Positions 49,044-60,774 of a stretch of DNA of 64,000 bases are shown here, piece by piece. The stretch comes from Apis mellifera. Taxonomy: Eukaryota > Arthropoda > Insecta > Hymenoptera > Apidae. The stretch is from NCBI RefSeq assembly GCF_003254395.2, contig NC_037641.1, forward strand, positions 3,691,001 to 3,755,000. The letters are read 5' to 3'. Made by a program: the position numbers and the translations under genes. A model generated the notes under the pieces. It did no database searches. It saw only the letters and a program-made list of their open reading frames with translations, and was not told the origin of the DNA. The number at the start of each line of letters is the position of its first letter. Within the stretch, counting starts at the first letter, position 1.

Positions 49044-52000
49044 AATGTTAGTCGACGTTGGGAAAGGGGTGCATCGGTGGACGGTGGCGCGGAGTGATTG
49101 ATCGTTGCCTCGCGACACCCCGTGTTCTCGCAGAGTGGATAAAGGGGTGGAAAAAGGGGTGGAAACCCTTTCACGCTTTCACGGATCAGTCACGGGATCA
49201 CGTTCTCGCCTCCTCTCATCCTTCGTCCGCCATTCCTGCTACACGGGACATGCATCACCCTGCCATCTATCCCCTCCCCCCTCATCCCCCGTTCGTTTGC
49301 TCGACGTCGGCGATCGCAAGATCGAATCTGCAAAGTTGGCGCGGCCTTAAAACGATGACGAATTCTCTTCGATATGAGGATAATAGGAGGAAGGAGGGGA
49401 TGGAGGGGGTAATATAATATTCGCAGGGAGGAAAACGAGAGTGTTTTAAGAGACTTACGATCCCTGGTTCTCTGGTTTAGTAGTTTTTGAGAATTTTAAG
49501 GGAGAGTATTAATTAGGTTAATAAATTAAATTGTTTGATTAGATGTATTTACAATATCGAGAATTCGGTCTTTTGTCCATTAATCAAGGTTTCGTTTTTC
49601 CGGAACATTTCCTTTACGCGGAATTAGATTGTCGTCGAAAAGTGGAGGGAGGGGAAGTCGATAAAAGAAAAACTGGAGAATTTCCAACTGACCGGTGCGG
49701 TAATTACGGAAAAATTCAGCTTTACTTACCGGTGGCAAGGCTGCCCGTGGCAAGATTAATCGTGTTTTCGAAACCGATTTTCCGCGGGGGAAATGTCTCT
49801 TTCATTTTACGGGGTTGCCGGAAGAGCCGAGGCCGGATGACGGCGTCTCATACATCAGACACCTAATTCTTCCTTTCGCTGCTGTGTTAACTCTTACATC
49901 TTATCCATTTAGAAGTTCCATTTAGCCTGTTTCAGGTTCTTGGAGCCGGCTGTAGGCTTGTCACTCGTAAACTGACGAGCCATAATACGTCTCGTCATTG
50001 ATATCCTCATCTTTTCGTGAACTTACATCAATCTAACTGTGGCGGAAAGAGAGAAGAGAGAGAAAGAGAGATAGAGAGATGAGGGGAAATAATGAAGTCG
50101 CGGAACAAAGAAGTTAGAAAAGTTTCGAGTCTCGATTAATTTCGTTTGGGAGAAAGTTTGGAAAAAATCATGATAATAAATAAGTAATTCGTAACTTGTT
50201 ACAAACTTGGTGGAATGTTCCATTTGGTGGGGAGGAGGTTTTAACGTATTTTGTTTCCGCCAGTCTTTTATTTAATTGTGAATAAAAAGTCGAAGTAACT
50301 TTTAATGCACTCGTTCTTTTTTTTTTCCCAAGTTTCTTCTTTCTTTTCCTTTTTTTTGTTAAAGATGCTTTTTATATTCTCAGTAAAAGTTGTAATTGTT
50401 CACGGGCGAACAGCTTTCAATCGAGCAACGAGATCGACGAATCGGTGCCGAGGAGACGGGGGCGGGGTGTGCGAGGTGAAATTGGATATTGCTGCTAAAT
50501 ATTTGAAAGAAGCCCGATCCGTAGAATTTCGTTGATATCCCGCGGGAATACCTCCGCGTCTCGCAACTTTCCCGGACTTTTCTTTTCCTTTCGATTTTGA
50601 GCTTGGCCAATTAACAAGAGAGCTTTCCCTTCTTAAATCGACGCAATCTTTTAAATACGAAGAATTTCCTATACTTTTTTTACAATTACAATTTTCCTAA
50701 ATCTCAATTGAAATTTTAAAAGATTTTTTTTTCAGAAATTCAAGAAATAATCTAATAGTTAACGTTGTGAACATTTGAAACGATTAAAAATCACAATTTG
50801 TAAAAAAATATATTTTATATCACGGAACGAGGAAGGGGAGGAAAAAAAAATAAATTGTGACAAGATCGGACGTCTTTCCGGAAAAACACGATTGTTAATT
50901 CATCAAAATTCTCAACGGAGATCGAGGAATCGAGATGGAAAGGCGAAGGAATATATGCCCCTCCCCTTCCTTTCCTCCCAACCGAAGGGGGATTTTAAAA
51001 TTGAAGGCTTCGCAGGATGGAAGGACATACATACGATTCCTTGGATCGGGAGAATGTGTTTTTTCCGCGCCCTCAAACACGTCACATGAATAAAAAATAT
51101 CCTTCAAAGTTGCCAACCCCAGCGTCTGGACGGGGCGGGCTGAAACCCCTTGGTCCGATCAACTTGAAGAATACGTGAAACCCTGAATACCAGGAATGCT
51201 GGAAATCGAAGGGGAAAAAGGGAGGGAAAAAGAAAAAAAAACGATCGTACCTTATCCCATACCTAATTTCTTTATCACGAATCGTTTCTCGCGCAATTTT
51301 GCCTGAAAATCTTTGCCTTCTTTCACGAAATTTGTAATTACACTCGTCTCCTGGTTAAATTCGATGGAAAAGTGTTTCTTTTTCTTGCGTGAACTCTTCT
51401 GGAAAAATATACTTTTTTAATTTATTTAATTTCATTTTTAAAAATGTTCGAGAACAAATCTTGGTATAAGAATAATACACTATCGTATAAGAAGGTTTTT
51501 TTTTCTAGAATTTTTAATTATGAAGATAACCAGCAGAGTCATCTCTGTTAGATTACCATGATCCTTCGAAAGTTCGTGTCCCTAGGATGAAGGCGTCGAT
51601 AGTTTCTTCCCGCGAAACCTATCCCTAATATATTGGATCGAGTTTAGAGGGGGATGGAGTCACGTTACTCCGTGCAAGGGTGTTTCTTCAAGTTAAGAGA
51701 AGGGAGAGGAGGGGTTGGACAGGAAGGTTACGGCTCATAAACCATCCTCCGGTCACTGAAATCGTCCCAAACGTGAGAGCTCGTGTCTACGTGTGGGTGT
51801 CCTCTCGCCGTGCACGCATGATCCTAGCGATTCACCACCCTCCTCGAAGGGTGTTGTTTGCACCATCAGTGCACTTTTACAGTAATAGAATCTCGGTCTC
51901 GCGAATCCTCCTCTCTTCATAGATCAGATCCATCAAGAGTAGAAAGGAGAGGAAGAAAATTTGCTCTTGGAAAGGATCAGGATAAAGTTTTGCATCTGAA

Positions 52001-55000
52001 AAATTTTCCTGGGGAACTGATTTTAATTTTTAATCCAACTCGACGCGATTAGGAAGGATATTTATTAAATGCGTATATATGAGATAAAGATGTAGACACT
52101 CAAAGTTGAGAACCGTCAAGCGTGTGTAATATGAAGATAAGATGTCCCCCATGTTCCCATGTGTCACGGCCCTCTATCGAGGATTATGTTGCCATCCACG
52201 ATGGCGCATCCCCCCTTGAACGAAAAACATTGCGACGAACTTTACTGGCAGGAATCTCTTAACCTTTTGCACTTTCGTACTCGTTGCTGGTGGATCTTCG
52301 ACGGTTTCTTTTTTTTTTTTTTCCGATCAATATATATTTCCAAATTTTAAAGTTGATCGTAATTTAATTTCTAGATTAGGAATTTTGTTGACCGAATTGA
52401 ACTTCCATTGGAATATGATTGTGATGGAGAAAAATAGAGATCGAGTCGGAGATGATTCAAAATCGAAGGGAAAACCACGAGCGAGGAAAACGACACCCTC
52501 ATGATTTTTTAACGCCAAACGCTTTCACAACCGTATGGCGCGTCCCGGTTTCCTGTTATTTTTCAGGGGTGACTCGAGCACTTTTTTTCCTTTTTTTTTA
52601 CGAATCCACTAGGAATATTCCTCTCTCTCTCCACTCGATCATCACCGGTTATTATTTTTTTTCGATAGTATTTTGTATCTCTTTCAAAATTTTTAAATCA
52701 ATTTCTAAAAATCAGAAGGAAACTAAATTATTATATTTTCAAGATGGAATTAAAATTTTTTTTTCAAAATATATGGAAAATATTTGCTAGGAAATATAAA
52801 TTGTCGAAAAAAGAAATGATAAATATAGTTTTCACAAAAATCTTAGATAGAAAAAAGTATCTATTTTTAAATTATTCAAAAACTTTCAGATGATGAAAAT
52901 TTTATATGATTCATTGAAAAAAAAGGAGAGAGCGTGAAGCATCATCTTTTATAATTCCATAACATTATATTTATCTAATAATAATACTAGAATTTGCAAT
53001 ATTCGAGTGGTACTCGTCTCACGTCCACCAACCACCAAGAGAAGACGTTTCTTTTGATTTATTTATTTTTTTTTTCTTTTCCACCAAGTATCCTTATTTT
53101 TCCTTTTCTCCGGGAATAGTCAGCATTCCGAATGGCCCGTGCCAAGCGTGTCAGCCTAATGTATGTCGTGCATCGCGAGGGTGCGTTTGATTCATTTCGC
53201 CGAGGGGGTTGCTCGTCGGGCCGCATTCGCCACGCGTTTCAAGAGCCTTTTTTTTTCCTTTCCAGCTCCCCGCGAAAATCCACCCCGAAAGACTTTACAC
53301 GGGCGTCATAAGCCGGTGCACTTAATTTAAAGATCATCGACCGACGAAAAGTCATCGAGCTCCCCTCTTCTCCTCCTCCTTTCTCTCCTCCCTAATTTTA
53401 CTTCCCTCTCCCTCGAATCTCACGGATTTCCGCGGCTACGAGCTTTACAGTCTGTGCATTCCGCTTTACAGTTCATTTCACTCTTGCTGCCGCCGGCCAA
53501 CCCCGTTTTTCCACCCCTGATTCCTCCCCCCGGTAACTCCTTTAATTTTTATTGTTCACCCCGATTCCCTTCCCGTGACCGCACACATACGCTTGTAATC
53601 TTTTCCTACAAATCTCTACTTTTTTGATCGATCGATTCATCAATTTATTCTCTACAATTGTATAAATTGGTTAAAATATCTTATTTATTAATTTATTAAA
53701 TATTAATAAATTTAGAAACTTTTATTTAATCGTACAAATCTAAACTCTTCCCTTCAGTTTCAAAATAGAGTCATAGAAATATAAATAACCAACGAAGATG
53801 GATAAAAATCTTCGAACGAGGTATAAAATAATTTTCCAATCGCTTCGTTCGACTATGGAAAAGAAAAAAATATATTCATTGAGCTTTGACGAGCTTTGCA
53901 AGCCGAGTTTAATTTATTCCGTTCTACTTCATCCCCTCTGATTAATGCCTGGACGTCACCGGTCATCGAGATCGCGTCCGATCCGCCCCGATAGGCCGGC
54001 GAGTATCGCGGCGGATTCGGCTGCTGTCGTTGACGCAGACTCCTCTCCAACCGAGAGGAGAGAAAGGAGAGGCAGGCAGCTACGTAGGCATGTGGCAAAT
54101 TGCCGGCGCTGGCAGCTTTCGAATGGGGGCCTTTCTCTTTCTCTTCTCTGCCGGAGGTTTCGGAGGTGGAGAGGCGCCTCGGAAGAGAGGTGGAGCAAGA
54201 AAAGGAAGGACGAGCCGTGGGGAGGGGAAGGGGGCGAGTTTGGGGACGGCGGAAGGAGGTGGGCCGCAGGAGCCGAGGTGGAAGGAAGGCGGCGGGTAAT
54301 CTGTGATTCAAAGAGAGCGATCCATCTTGCGACATGCCAGCATTCAATCGTCGGCATTTGTTTGTGAAATCAGTCCCGAAGGACTCATCCCTTGTTGGAC
54401 CTTGTCCCGCCTCCGCCGCCCACCTCCTCCGTGAAAATTGGCCAAATGTTTCGTGGAAAAGCGTGAAAACGATTACGAGAACGATCAAAGGTTTCGATTC
54501 GAATTCGAATCTTGAAATTAATTCAATGATTCTATGTCTCTTATTCACCGTTGATTATAATATTGAAATTATATAAAATCGAAGATAATTATAATTTTAT
54601 ATTATATTATATAAAATAATACAGTGACAATTTAGCTTGGAAGACGATGACAATTAATTTTACCTTTGAACGATATTGAAATAGAATAGATTAGATTAGT
54701 TGAAATAGAAGGAGCGATTAGATTATTTCGTAAAGATCGAAAGATTTCTTGGAGACGGACGCGATTCGTGACGTCATCTCCGAATGCAAAGGGGAAGGAA
54801 CGCATGATCGAAAGGCAAGCAGGGCTAATCAGCCTATATATATTTATTCAGGGAAGCGAGGGAAGGACCTGACGTGTCCCTTTCGCGTCCCAGGCCAACG
54901 AATGCAAGGAGCAGAAACGGAACGGAGGAGCAGCGTTCCGGCTTAGGCATTTAGGAAAAACCGGAATAGATTCTCGTGCCTCTGATCCGTGCCAGATCCC

Positions 55001-55538
55001 ATAAAATCACCCCAACCTCGATCGAATCGGCTTGTTTGAGACAGCCGACCCCCCCAGGAAATTATTCCTCTCCTTATACATTCGTTCATCGAATTGGAGC
55101 CACCACGAATAAACTGTAGTGTCCTTTATATATTTTTTCAGGGAGGGGGAAAACGTGAAGTATATCGGTTGATTTCACGCAGCATTCTCTTGACATCTTC
55201 ATGAAATTAATTAATTTTGTTGATTGTTCTCGATCCAGATTTAGAAACAGTTTCAATTACAATGAATTTATATGTATATATTTTTTTTGAAAAAGGCTAT
55301 AAAAGTGTTTGTAAGATTTTTCTAGAACCTAGAATCAAAAATGAACTTTTCAATAAAATTTTCTCTATATTTTTTGCATACTTACATATGCAAATTTGAT
55401 ATCGAATAAATATTGATCATCGGATTTTATTAAAAAGCTTTTATTAAAAAATTCTATTTAAATGCCTCTACAATTATATTATAATATTAAATAATATTAA
55501 ATAAAGTTTCTATAATTATAAGTTAAAAATATACGAAG

Positions 55539-56503
55539 TTATTTTTTGTTTTGATCTTCATAAGACTCTTGCGAGATATAATTGTATTGGATAAACCTAT
55601 AACCTTGTACAAGTTGCGCACAGGTATTGACGAAGTGGACGGCGAACATCATCATATTTCTCGGTTTCACTTTCAAAGCGAATCTCATGAATACCGTGGA
55701 ATAAAGAGCCAGCGCTAAAAAATAAGAGCAAACTAGGGAGGAGGGAGAGAAAAAGGAAAAGAGATTAATAAAAGAAAGAAAAGAGAGAGAAACAAGTCGA
55801 GAAAGAACCACGATATTTCCATGGAAGCTTTAATAAACGGTAATTATTTTATGAAGCCATTCCTCTCCTCAATTCTCTTGGTCCATCGTGATTATCGGCT
55901 AAAAATCCTTCGAAAGATTCAACGAAGAAACTTGGCGTGGCCAGTTTCAACTTACCGAAAGTCATCCTTCCACTAATGATTTTTGGATGCTTTCGCGTGT
56001 CGGATATGGTTGCTAAGGGTATCGTCCAGTTGAGCACCGGTCCCCAGAAGTGCGTGCTAAAAGTAGGAGAAAAAAGGAGAAAAATCAAGTGGCTCCTTTT
56101 TCATAAATTATTCACGCACGCTATGTATATATATATATTAATGAGGGGGGTGGTATTTGTGCACGATCGAAACGACGATATTTCGAGAAGAAGGAGGGGA
56201 AGGGAGGATGAAACGAAAAACGGGATACGTAGAAGGAAATTCTGAGATTACATAAGCGCGATGGGAACAATTTTTTCCGTGGGATATCTGTCGGTAATAA
56301 AGATTTTACGACGCGACTAGACCCCTCTCTATCGTTCTCCTCCTTCGTTCCCTCCACTTTTGCCTTCTCCTGTTTAAGTCTTCCTTTTTGGGACAATGCA
56401 AACGCCGCCGTGTTCGAATCGCGAGATTAATCAAGCTCGTTAAAACCGATTACCTCTTTAAATATTTCTTCATATCGTCGGTGAGCCATTTTCGAGTTCC
56501 CAT
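55539..56503 (-). CDS. MPC1-like: Mitochondrial pyruvate carrier subunit 1-like protein
   Basis: Member of the MPC1 family, whose products pair with MPC2 to carry pyruvate across the inner mitochondrial membrane. Three exons: 56454-56503, 55956-56056, 55714 down to 55539, joined at GT-AG sites in phase, giving 108 residues, the normal MPC1 size. Exon 1 encodes MGTRKWLTDDMKKYLK; the junction codon makes the S of STHFWGP, the family's hallmark. Exon 2 continues NWTIPLATISDTRKHP and SGRMTF; exon 3 has YSTVFMRFALKVKPRN and QLVQGYRFIQYNY. It differs from typical MPC1 at usually conserved positions (NWTIP for NWGIP, AVH for ACH, NTCAQ for NEGAQ, QGYRF for QGGRF), so it may be a diverged paralogue. 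The frame is open upstream of the chosen ATG, but the short N-terminus fits the family. Confidence 0.9.
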
Positions 56504-59040
56504 TTTATATTCGTGATATCTCGAACGACGAATGAAAGCTCGACCGAGAAATGGTTCTGTAACCTTTCCGTCGTGCAAATATATATCTTGACATAAACAT
56601 GCCAGGGAATCGATTTGTTGCGTTGATAATGTAACTTTGCATTGCATACTTCGCGTTGCAAAAAAAAATTGGCGCGTTGATTCTCCTCTCCGGAAGAGGA
56701 TCGAATCGATCAACCCTCCCCTTTAATCACAATCTCGACCGAGTGCGACAAGAGACAATTAATTCCGCGTCAAACACCGCTTTCCCACCTAAGAATAATT
56801 CTCTCTCTAGAAGATCTATCCATCATTTCCCTCCATCTCTCATCCTCGACCAATCGATTTGCATAACAGTTTACACGCATAATTTATCATTCTTCGTCCA
56901 ATGTCTCTCCCTCCCTCTCCCTCTCTCTTTTTCTCTTCTTTTTTTCTTTTACGAAACTCTCGAGCCGCAACATCCTCCCCTTATAATAAATGCACAGGTT
57001 ATTATTTCGCGCGTATAATATTGATGGCGCTATGAATGTTGCATGGAGGGGTGCAAGGCGTTCGGAGCGTAGTTCATCTGGGGGGTGGAAACCAGTTCGC
57101 TTATGGGGAGATATTCGAGCGCACATGCGCCGAGGACGGGAATGGTATTATTGATCTGGGAAGGGGGCGGACTGTACGGTCCTCGAATCTCAGTGGCGTA
57201 TCGCGAACGTTCCGGCGCCCTTCTCCATCGAGAATTAAAGAAAAAGAAAGAAATCTCGTCGAGCTTCGATATGGAGAACGCGACGAATAAAAAGGTTCTC
57301 GAGGAATTATTCAAAAATGTATATCTTAGTATAAGAGATTTCGACGTCGTGAATTCAAGAATTTTACGTCACTCGTTTATGGCGAATTTATTATCCTTAA
57401 TGCTTCGATTTGATTTACTTTCGATTATTTTTTTAAGTAAGAAGGTTATTTTCAAAGGGACGTTTCGTAAAGATTTTTCTTAAGAGATTTAAGATTTTCC
57501 ACCTGGAGAACCCTTGGAAGCGCCAATAAACGGACGTACCTGCGGCTCGCTGTTCCCTGCATATGCATTCCCGCATGTGCCACTCGCACGAGTATTTCCC
57601 CTTGGAGCAAATCCTTATCCCCGTAGGTCCCCCAGGCCACCATTCCAGCCACTCAAGAGTATTGCCGCTATTTTCTGTCTCGCGTATTATGGCCGGTGTA
57701 TTTCGCGATTCCACGCTCGCGTCGTTTACATGCACTTCTTCTCCTTCGGTATTTATTTTATCAACGCTTCTATCGATCGTTTCCTTTTAATTCTAAAGCG
57801 CCTCACTCTTTTCTTTTTTTACAAAGAAATTGTATTATTATACAAATTAATATCATTTGTTGATTATTATAAGATGAAAGATTCTTTGGTATAATTATAA
57901 AATTGGACTTTAAAAAATATCATTCGATTATTTACGAATGATCGGGTATTAATGATATTATTTTTCTTCAAAATTTCCCATAATTTATGATTAAATTCAA
58001 GATAAAAAAAGAAATCGTACAATTAATATTGATGATATTTCATTCTCAGATTTTCTTCAATTATATATTATAATTTCTTTCTTCATATTAAGTTAAAATA
58101 GAAAAGAAGCAATCACACGCTTAATATTTTACAAGCCCCCCTTCTGAAATTCAATTTTTGCAATGTACAATTCAGGGAACACAACAGTCTTTCCTTTTTC
58201 CTTTTCTCTCCTTTTTTTTTTTTTTCCTTTTTATCGAACAAGAGTATCTCTCGTGCAAATTGGTATGTATCGACAAGAAAACGATACAATCGCCAGTACG
58301 TAGAACGTTTCATTTGTATTCGGGCGGAGGAAATGGCACGGACTTTGATATTTCTTGCTGACGCGCCCCGAAAACCTTTTCTATACCTCCCCTCGTTCTC
58401 CTTCCGAGGAGACTGATCTGAATGCGTCCTTCGTATTTGCCAACCTCCCGGCCCTCCTTTCTTCCAAATACCCGCCGACAGTCACAGGCCACCCCTTGAC
58501 ACACGTTTCCTCCCCCTTTTCCGCGGATAAAAAGTCGCGGCGGTGAATAAACTCAGCCAACCCTTAACTGTACTTTCCATCGTGGGGACACTACATGGCG
58601 GAATATAAAGGAATAAACTTCCATACAGTTTCCATTTATGTCGGAGTTATTCTTCTCTTCTCTGTATCATTATTTTTATTTTTATTTTTTATCATTATCG
58701 AGTTCTTTAATTCTTTTAATCGAACAAATTTAAACGAATGCCAAGAATCTTTTAATCATATATTATTATCCTCATACGTTATCCTAGAAGAAAATTCATA
58801 AAAATCTTTTACAATTAATTTACAATTAAAAATCTATTTAATTGGTGAAAATTTGGATAACAAAAGAATTGAGGATAATCTTTTCAGTTCTTCCAAGAAC
58901 GAAAGAGCGTAGAGAAGAGAGAGTTGGCGCATCTCATCGATGCAAATCAGTCAGAGGAGGCATTGTAGCCTCCGCAAGTTTGGCCGTTACTCTTCCTCCT
59001 TATTTATGCACTCGGTCACGGAGTAATTGTTTCCCTCAAG

Positions 59041-59069
59041 AAGAAGAGGAGGAGGAGGAGGAGGAGGAT
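59041..59069 (+). repeat. (GAG/GGA)n microsatellite
   Basis: A run of about seven GGA/GAG trinucleotides. It would read as poly-Glu in one frame, but no gene is supported there. Confidence 0.85.
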
Positions 59070-60761
59070 AGCCTTGATGCGCCGCCGGGACGAGGACAGG
59101 CAGGCATCCATGGATCCGCGCGTGTCACCTCTCCTGTTTCCCTTCGTTTCTCAACTTCTTCACCCCTTCTGTCTTTTTCAGCAGAGCGGAATCCAGAACG
59201 GATTCCTACGGCGCTGTTTTAATTGCCCGTTTCGGTCGAATTCAATCGACGCTATCGGCGCCATCCCCGGATCAATCGGGTTCCTGGAATCCGAAAAGGG
59301 ATTGCCTTGATTGCCGGGATATAACACAATGTATTAAAACGAAGAATATTGATTTAAAATAATCCTCTCCAATTTTTTAATATCAATTTTAAACTGGTAT
59401 CAACGTTGAAGTAAACTCAGAAGACAGAATCTCTTTTTTAATAGAAATTTATAATTTTCTTCTCTTTCTTAAAGGGAGATAAAAAATATAATTAAAACGA
59501 ATAATAGAAAAATTCTTTCTTGCTATAATGTATCATCATCGATCTTCTTATTGTTTTTCCCTTTAGTTTATAATTATTGGACGATTGTATCGAATAACAC
59601 GCAATCTTCTCTGTTCTTTTTTCGTATTACATATATTGTCGACACAGTGTCCAACCGTGTGTAATCAAGATTGATTTAGATCGCACTTTGTAATTACGAA
59701 TCGGTCCGCCCGGCCACGGAAGCCTGAGCGTCCATCGTGTCTCCTCTTGCGTTTCTTCCTCCCGTCTTCCTCTTTTCGCCCCCCCGTCCGCCGATTGTAA
59801 CCCTTCCTCCGTGCTTTTGTACCCTGACAATGCTTTTAATTACCCGTTTCTGCCGGTCGGAGACGAGCCGATCCAACCAGATCGTCCAGATCGTCTCGCT
59901 GATTGTCCTTCTCCTTGGCTTGGATGAGACTTTTATTACACGAGGCGTAATTATCCTGATAAAATATTCGAATTGATGGGTAATTGTTACTAATTGGGCC
60001 GGACAGCGATTAGCCTTGGCGCGTCTTGATTAATGAATCAATGATGTGCAAGTAAGATGGCGATTAACAATTGACGAGATTTAAATGTTTCTTCGAAATG
60101 TGGAAGGAATATTTCGTTCGTTGAAAGAATTAAACTGGAGTGGAAGTATATAAAAAGATTTGAGATTTATTACAAATATCTTAACAAGATTTTATCTTAT
60201 GATCTTTCTTGGATATTTCTCGTGTTTTATGAAATAATGGGATAATGTTCGTTTATGCGATGCTTTAAATGTTTTCTACGAATATTAGAATGTAATTATG
60301 CAAATCAGAGAAAGATATCCGTCTTTTCTTATTATTTAAATTTTTAGAGAGATATCATTTAATATTCTTCTTACACAAATTAATTTAATTATGCAATCCA
60401 CATTTTCCCTCCAAAAATATTCCTCCTCGTTGAATAATGAAATTTCACACCATTTTCTCATTTTCATTTCACAATTCGTTTTCTTTTTCCTTCCCCCTCT
60501 CTCACTCGCGAAAAAGAAAAAAATTACACGAAAACATAATTTTCGCGATGAAAGAAAATTCAACGATGCAAAACGGGGAAGGTTTCGATCGTTTGTTGAA
60601 TCGACGCCACGTGTAATCTCCGAAAAGTGCAATGGAAAGAAGGAGAGTTATGAGAGGGCCGGCCGTGAATACAGGGCCATTATTCCGAGCGATAAAGCAA
60701 TTCCCCTGCACTCACGAAATTATGTTTCTGCTATTTAGCATCGTCGCGACGGGGGCAAAAC

Positions 60762-60774
60762 GGGGGGGGGGGGG
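60762..60774 (+). repeat. Homopolymer run of 13 G
   Basis: Thirteen consecutive G, with a further GGGGG seven bases upstream. The length is liable to sequencing error. Confidence 0.85.

Larger units (their letters stand above)
46681..55538. other. GC-richer compartment without supportable genes (left part)
   Basis: From about 46.7 kb the sequence changes to much higher G+C, with many CpG dinucleotides and long polypurine or polypyrimidine stretches. Numerous overlapping open frames exist, but they have low-complexity Arg/Ser/Pro/Gly composition, lack splice logic, and resemble nothing I know. Possible regulatory segments with homeodomain-like sites are noted in the findings. Best read as intergenic or a long intron of a gene outside the window. 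Confidence 0.55.

Noticed and set aside
53853..54548. 231-codon open frame on the minus strand with a hydrophobic segment near its start
   Set aside because: It is Arg/Ser/Pro-rich low-complexity sequence in a G+C-rich, CpG-rich region, and open frames overlap on both strands here. The hydrophobic stretch is preceded by a long charged segment, unlike a normal signal peptide. No family resemblance.
56405..56425. GTTCGAATC, resembling a tRNA T-arm B box
   Set aside because: No matching A box, anticodon arm or acceptor stem could be found around it, and it lies in the intron of the MPC1-like gene.
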